Positions 5,092-5,671 of a DNA stretch of 5,671 nt are shown here, one piece after another (the first letter of the stretch is position 1; each line of letters begins with the position of its first letter). Position numbers and translations under genes: made by a program. The notes beneath the pieces are model-generated. The model did no database searches. It had not been told where the DNA came from and worked only from the letters and a program-made list of their open reading frames with translations. The DNA comes from DAOTXK01 sp034435395 (GTDB taxonomy: Bacteria > Chloroflexota > Anaerolineae > Aggregatilineales > Ch27): assembly GCA_034435395.1 (NCBI GenBank), contig DAOTXK010000278.1, forward strand, positions 1 to 5,671. The letters are read 5' to 3'.

Positions 5092-5671
5092 ATGGCCGTG
5101 GCCCAAGCCGTCATCATGCCCAAGTTCAGCATGACCCAGGAAGTCGGCGTGATCGTCCGCTGGCTCAAAGGGGAAGGCGACGTGGTGGAAAAGGGCGAAC
5201 CAATTGCCGAGGTGGAGACCGACAAGGTCAACATGGAGGTGGAGGCCCCGGCGGACGGTATACTGGGGGGGATCACCTACGCTGAGGGCGACACCGTGCC
5301 CGTCACCCAGATCATCGCCTATATCCTGGCGGAAGGCGAAGAGCCGCCGTCGCCGGGGGCCGCGCCTGCTGCCGCCGACCGGGCGGGAGCCGAACCATCC
5401 GGCCCTGCCGCGCCCGCCCAGCCTGCCGGGGCCGTGCATGCCAGCCCGGTCGCCCAGCGGATGGCGGCGGCGCAGGGCATCGATCTGGCCGCCGTCAGGG
5501 GGAGCGGTCCCGGCGGCAGGATCACCCGCCAGGACGTGGAGCAGGTCCTCCGGACGGAGGCCCCGCGCAGCGACGGTGCGGCCCGCCAGGGCAAAATCCG
5601 GGCCACGCCTGCCGCCCGCCGCCTGGCGCGCCAGCAGGGCCTCGACCTGGCAGCGGTCCCGGGCCGCCGGC
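5092..5671 (+). CDS. 2-oxoacid dehydrogenase complex E2 (dihydrolipoamide acyltransferase), partial
   Basis: The reading frame is open to the window edge, giving 193 residues without a stop. E2 forms the core of the complex, carries acyl groups on its lipoyl arm and transfers them to CoA. Residues 1-80 are a lipoyl domain with the attachment lysine K45 in VETDKVNMEV. Residues 81-115 are a flexible Pro/Ala-rich linker. Residues 117-153 are a peripheral subunit-binding domain (ASPVAQRMA ... GSGPGGRITRQDV), which normally docks E3 or E1. Residues 168-193 begin a second copy (ATPAARRLARQQGLDLAAV), with 13 of 23 positions identical to the first. The catalytic domain with its HXXXD motif lies outside the window. 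Only 6 bases separate it from the E1 beta stop, so the three genes look like one operon. The start may be GTG 5098 instead. Confidence 0.93.
   Translation, partial: MAVAQAVIMPKFSMTQEVGVIVRWLKGEGDVVEKGEPIAEVETDKVNMEVEAPADGILGGITYAEGDTVPVTQIIAYILAEGEEPPSPGAAPAAADRAGAEPSGPAAPAQPAGAVHASPVAQRMAAAQGIDLAAVRGSGPGGRITRQDVEQVLRTEAPRSDGAARQGKIRATPAARRLARQQGLDLAAVPGRR

Noticed and set aside
4273..5439. 388-codon open frame on the minus strand
   Set aside because: It is antisense to E1 beta and E2, both with clear family motifs. Composition is biased to His, Gly, Asp and Arg, and no domain is visible.

Overview
The window is GC-rich bacterial DNA, densely coded on the + strand. It holds six protein genes, the first and last cut by the window edges. 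Strong GC preference at third codon positions and the style of the carbohydrate genes suggest a Chloroflexota-like bacterium. That placement is an impression from protein character, and no rRNA or marker gene is present to confirm it.

Left part (1-2456), sugar uptake and oxidation. The window opens on the last 20 codons of one ABC-transporter ATPase. A second ATPase of the MalK/UgpC type follows almost without a gap. Two adjacent ATPases suggest a carbohydrate importer with two different nucleotide-binding subunits. The second ATPase has asparagine where the H-loop histidine is expected. After an 82-94 base gap comes a Gfo/Idh/MocA-family NAD(P)-dependent sugar or polyol dehydrogenase. Its substrate cannot be read from the sequence.

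Middle part (2457-3092), junction. A strong GC hairpin follows the dehydrogenase stop codon. Next is an exact tandem duplication of a 14-base unit carrying a Shine-Dalgarno sequence, then a 102-residue protein with three predicted membrane segments that I do not recognise. A gap of about 190 bases (2902-3092) separates it from the next gene. Apart from one short hairpin at its start I see no convincing sigma-70 promoter, operator or RNA gene there.

Right part (3093-5671), 2-oxoacid dehydrogenase complex. E1 alpha, E1 beta (8-base overlap) and E2 (6-base gap) form a tight translationally coupled set in the usual order. E2 runs off the right edge. It shows one lipoyl domain, a Pro/Ala-rich linker, one complete peripheral subunit-binding domain and the start of a second. 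The E1 alpha chain resembles the acetoin-dehydrogenase (AcoA) branch as much as classical pyruvate dehydrogenase, so the substrate is best left as pyruvate or a related 2-oxoacid/acetoin.

Together the genes fit import and oxidation of a carbohydrate followed by conversion of a downstream 2-oxo compound to acyl-CoA. Whether the left and right parts are co-transcribed is not shown by the sequence. I found no CRISPR array, tRNA, rRNA, insertion sequence or clear new system. The most unusual points are the H-loop substitution, the duplicated E3-binding domain, the tandem SD repeat and the orphan membrane protein.
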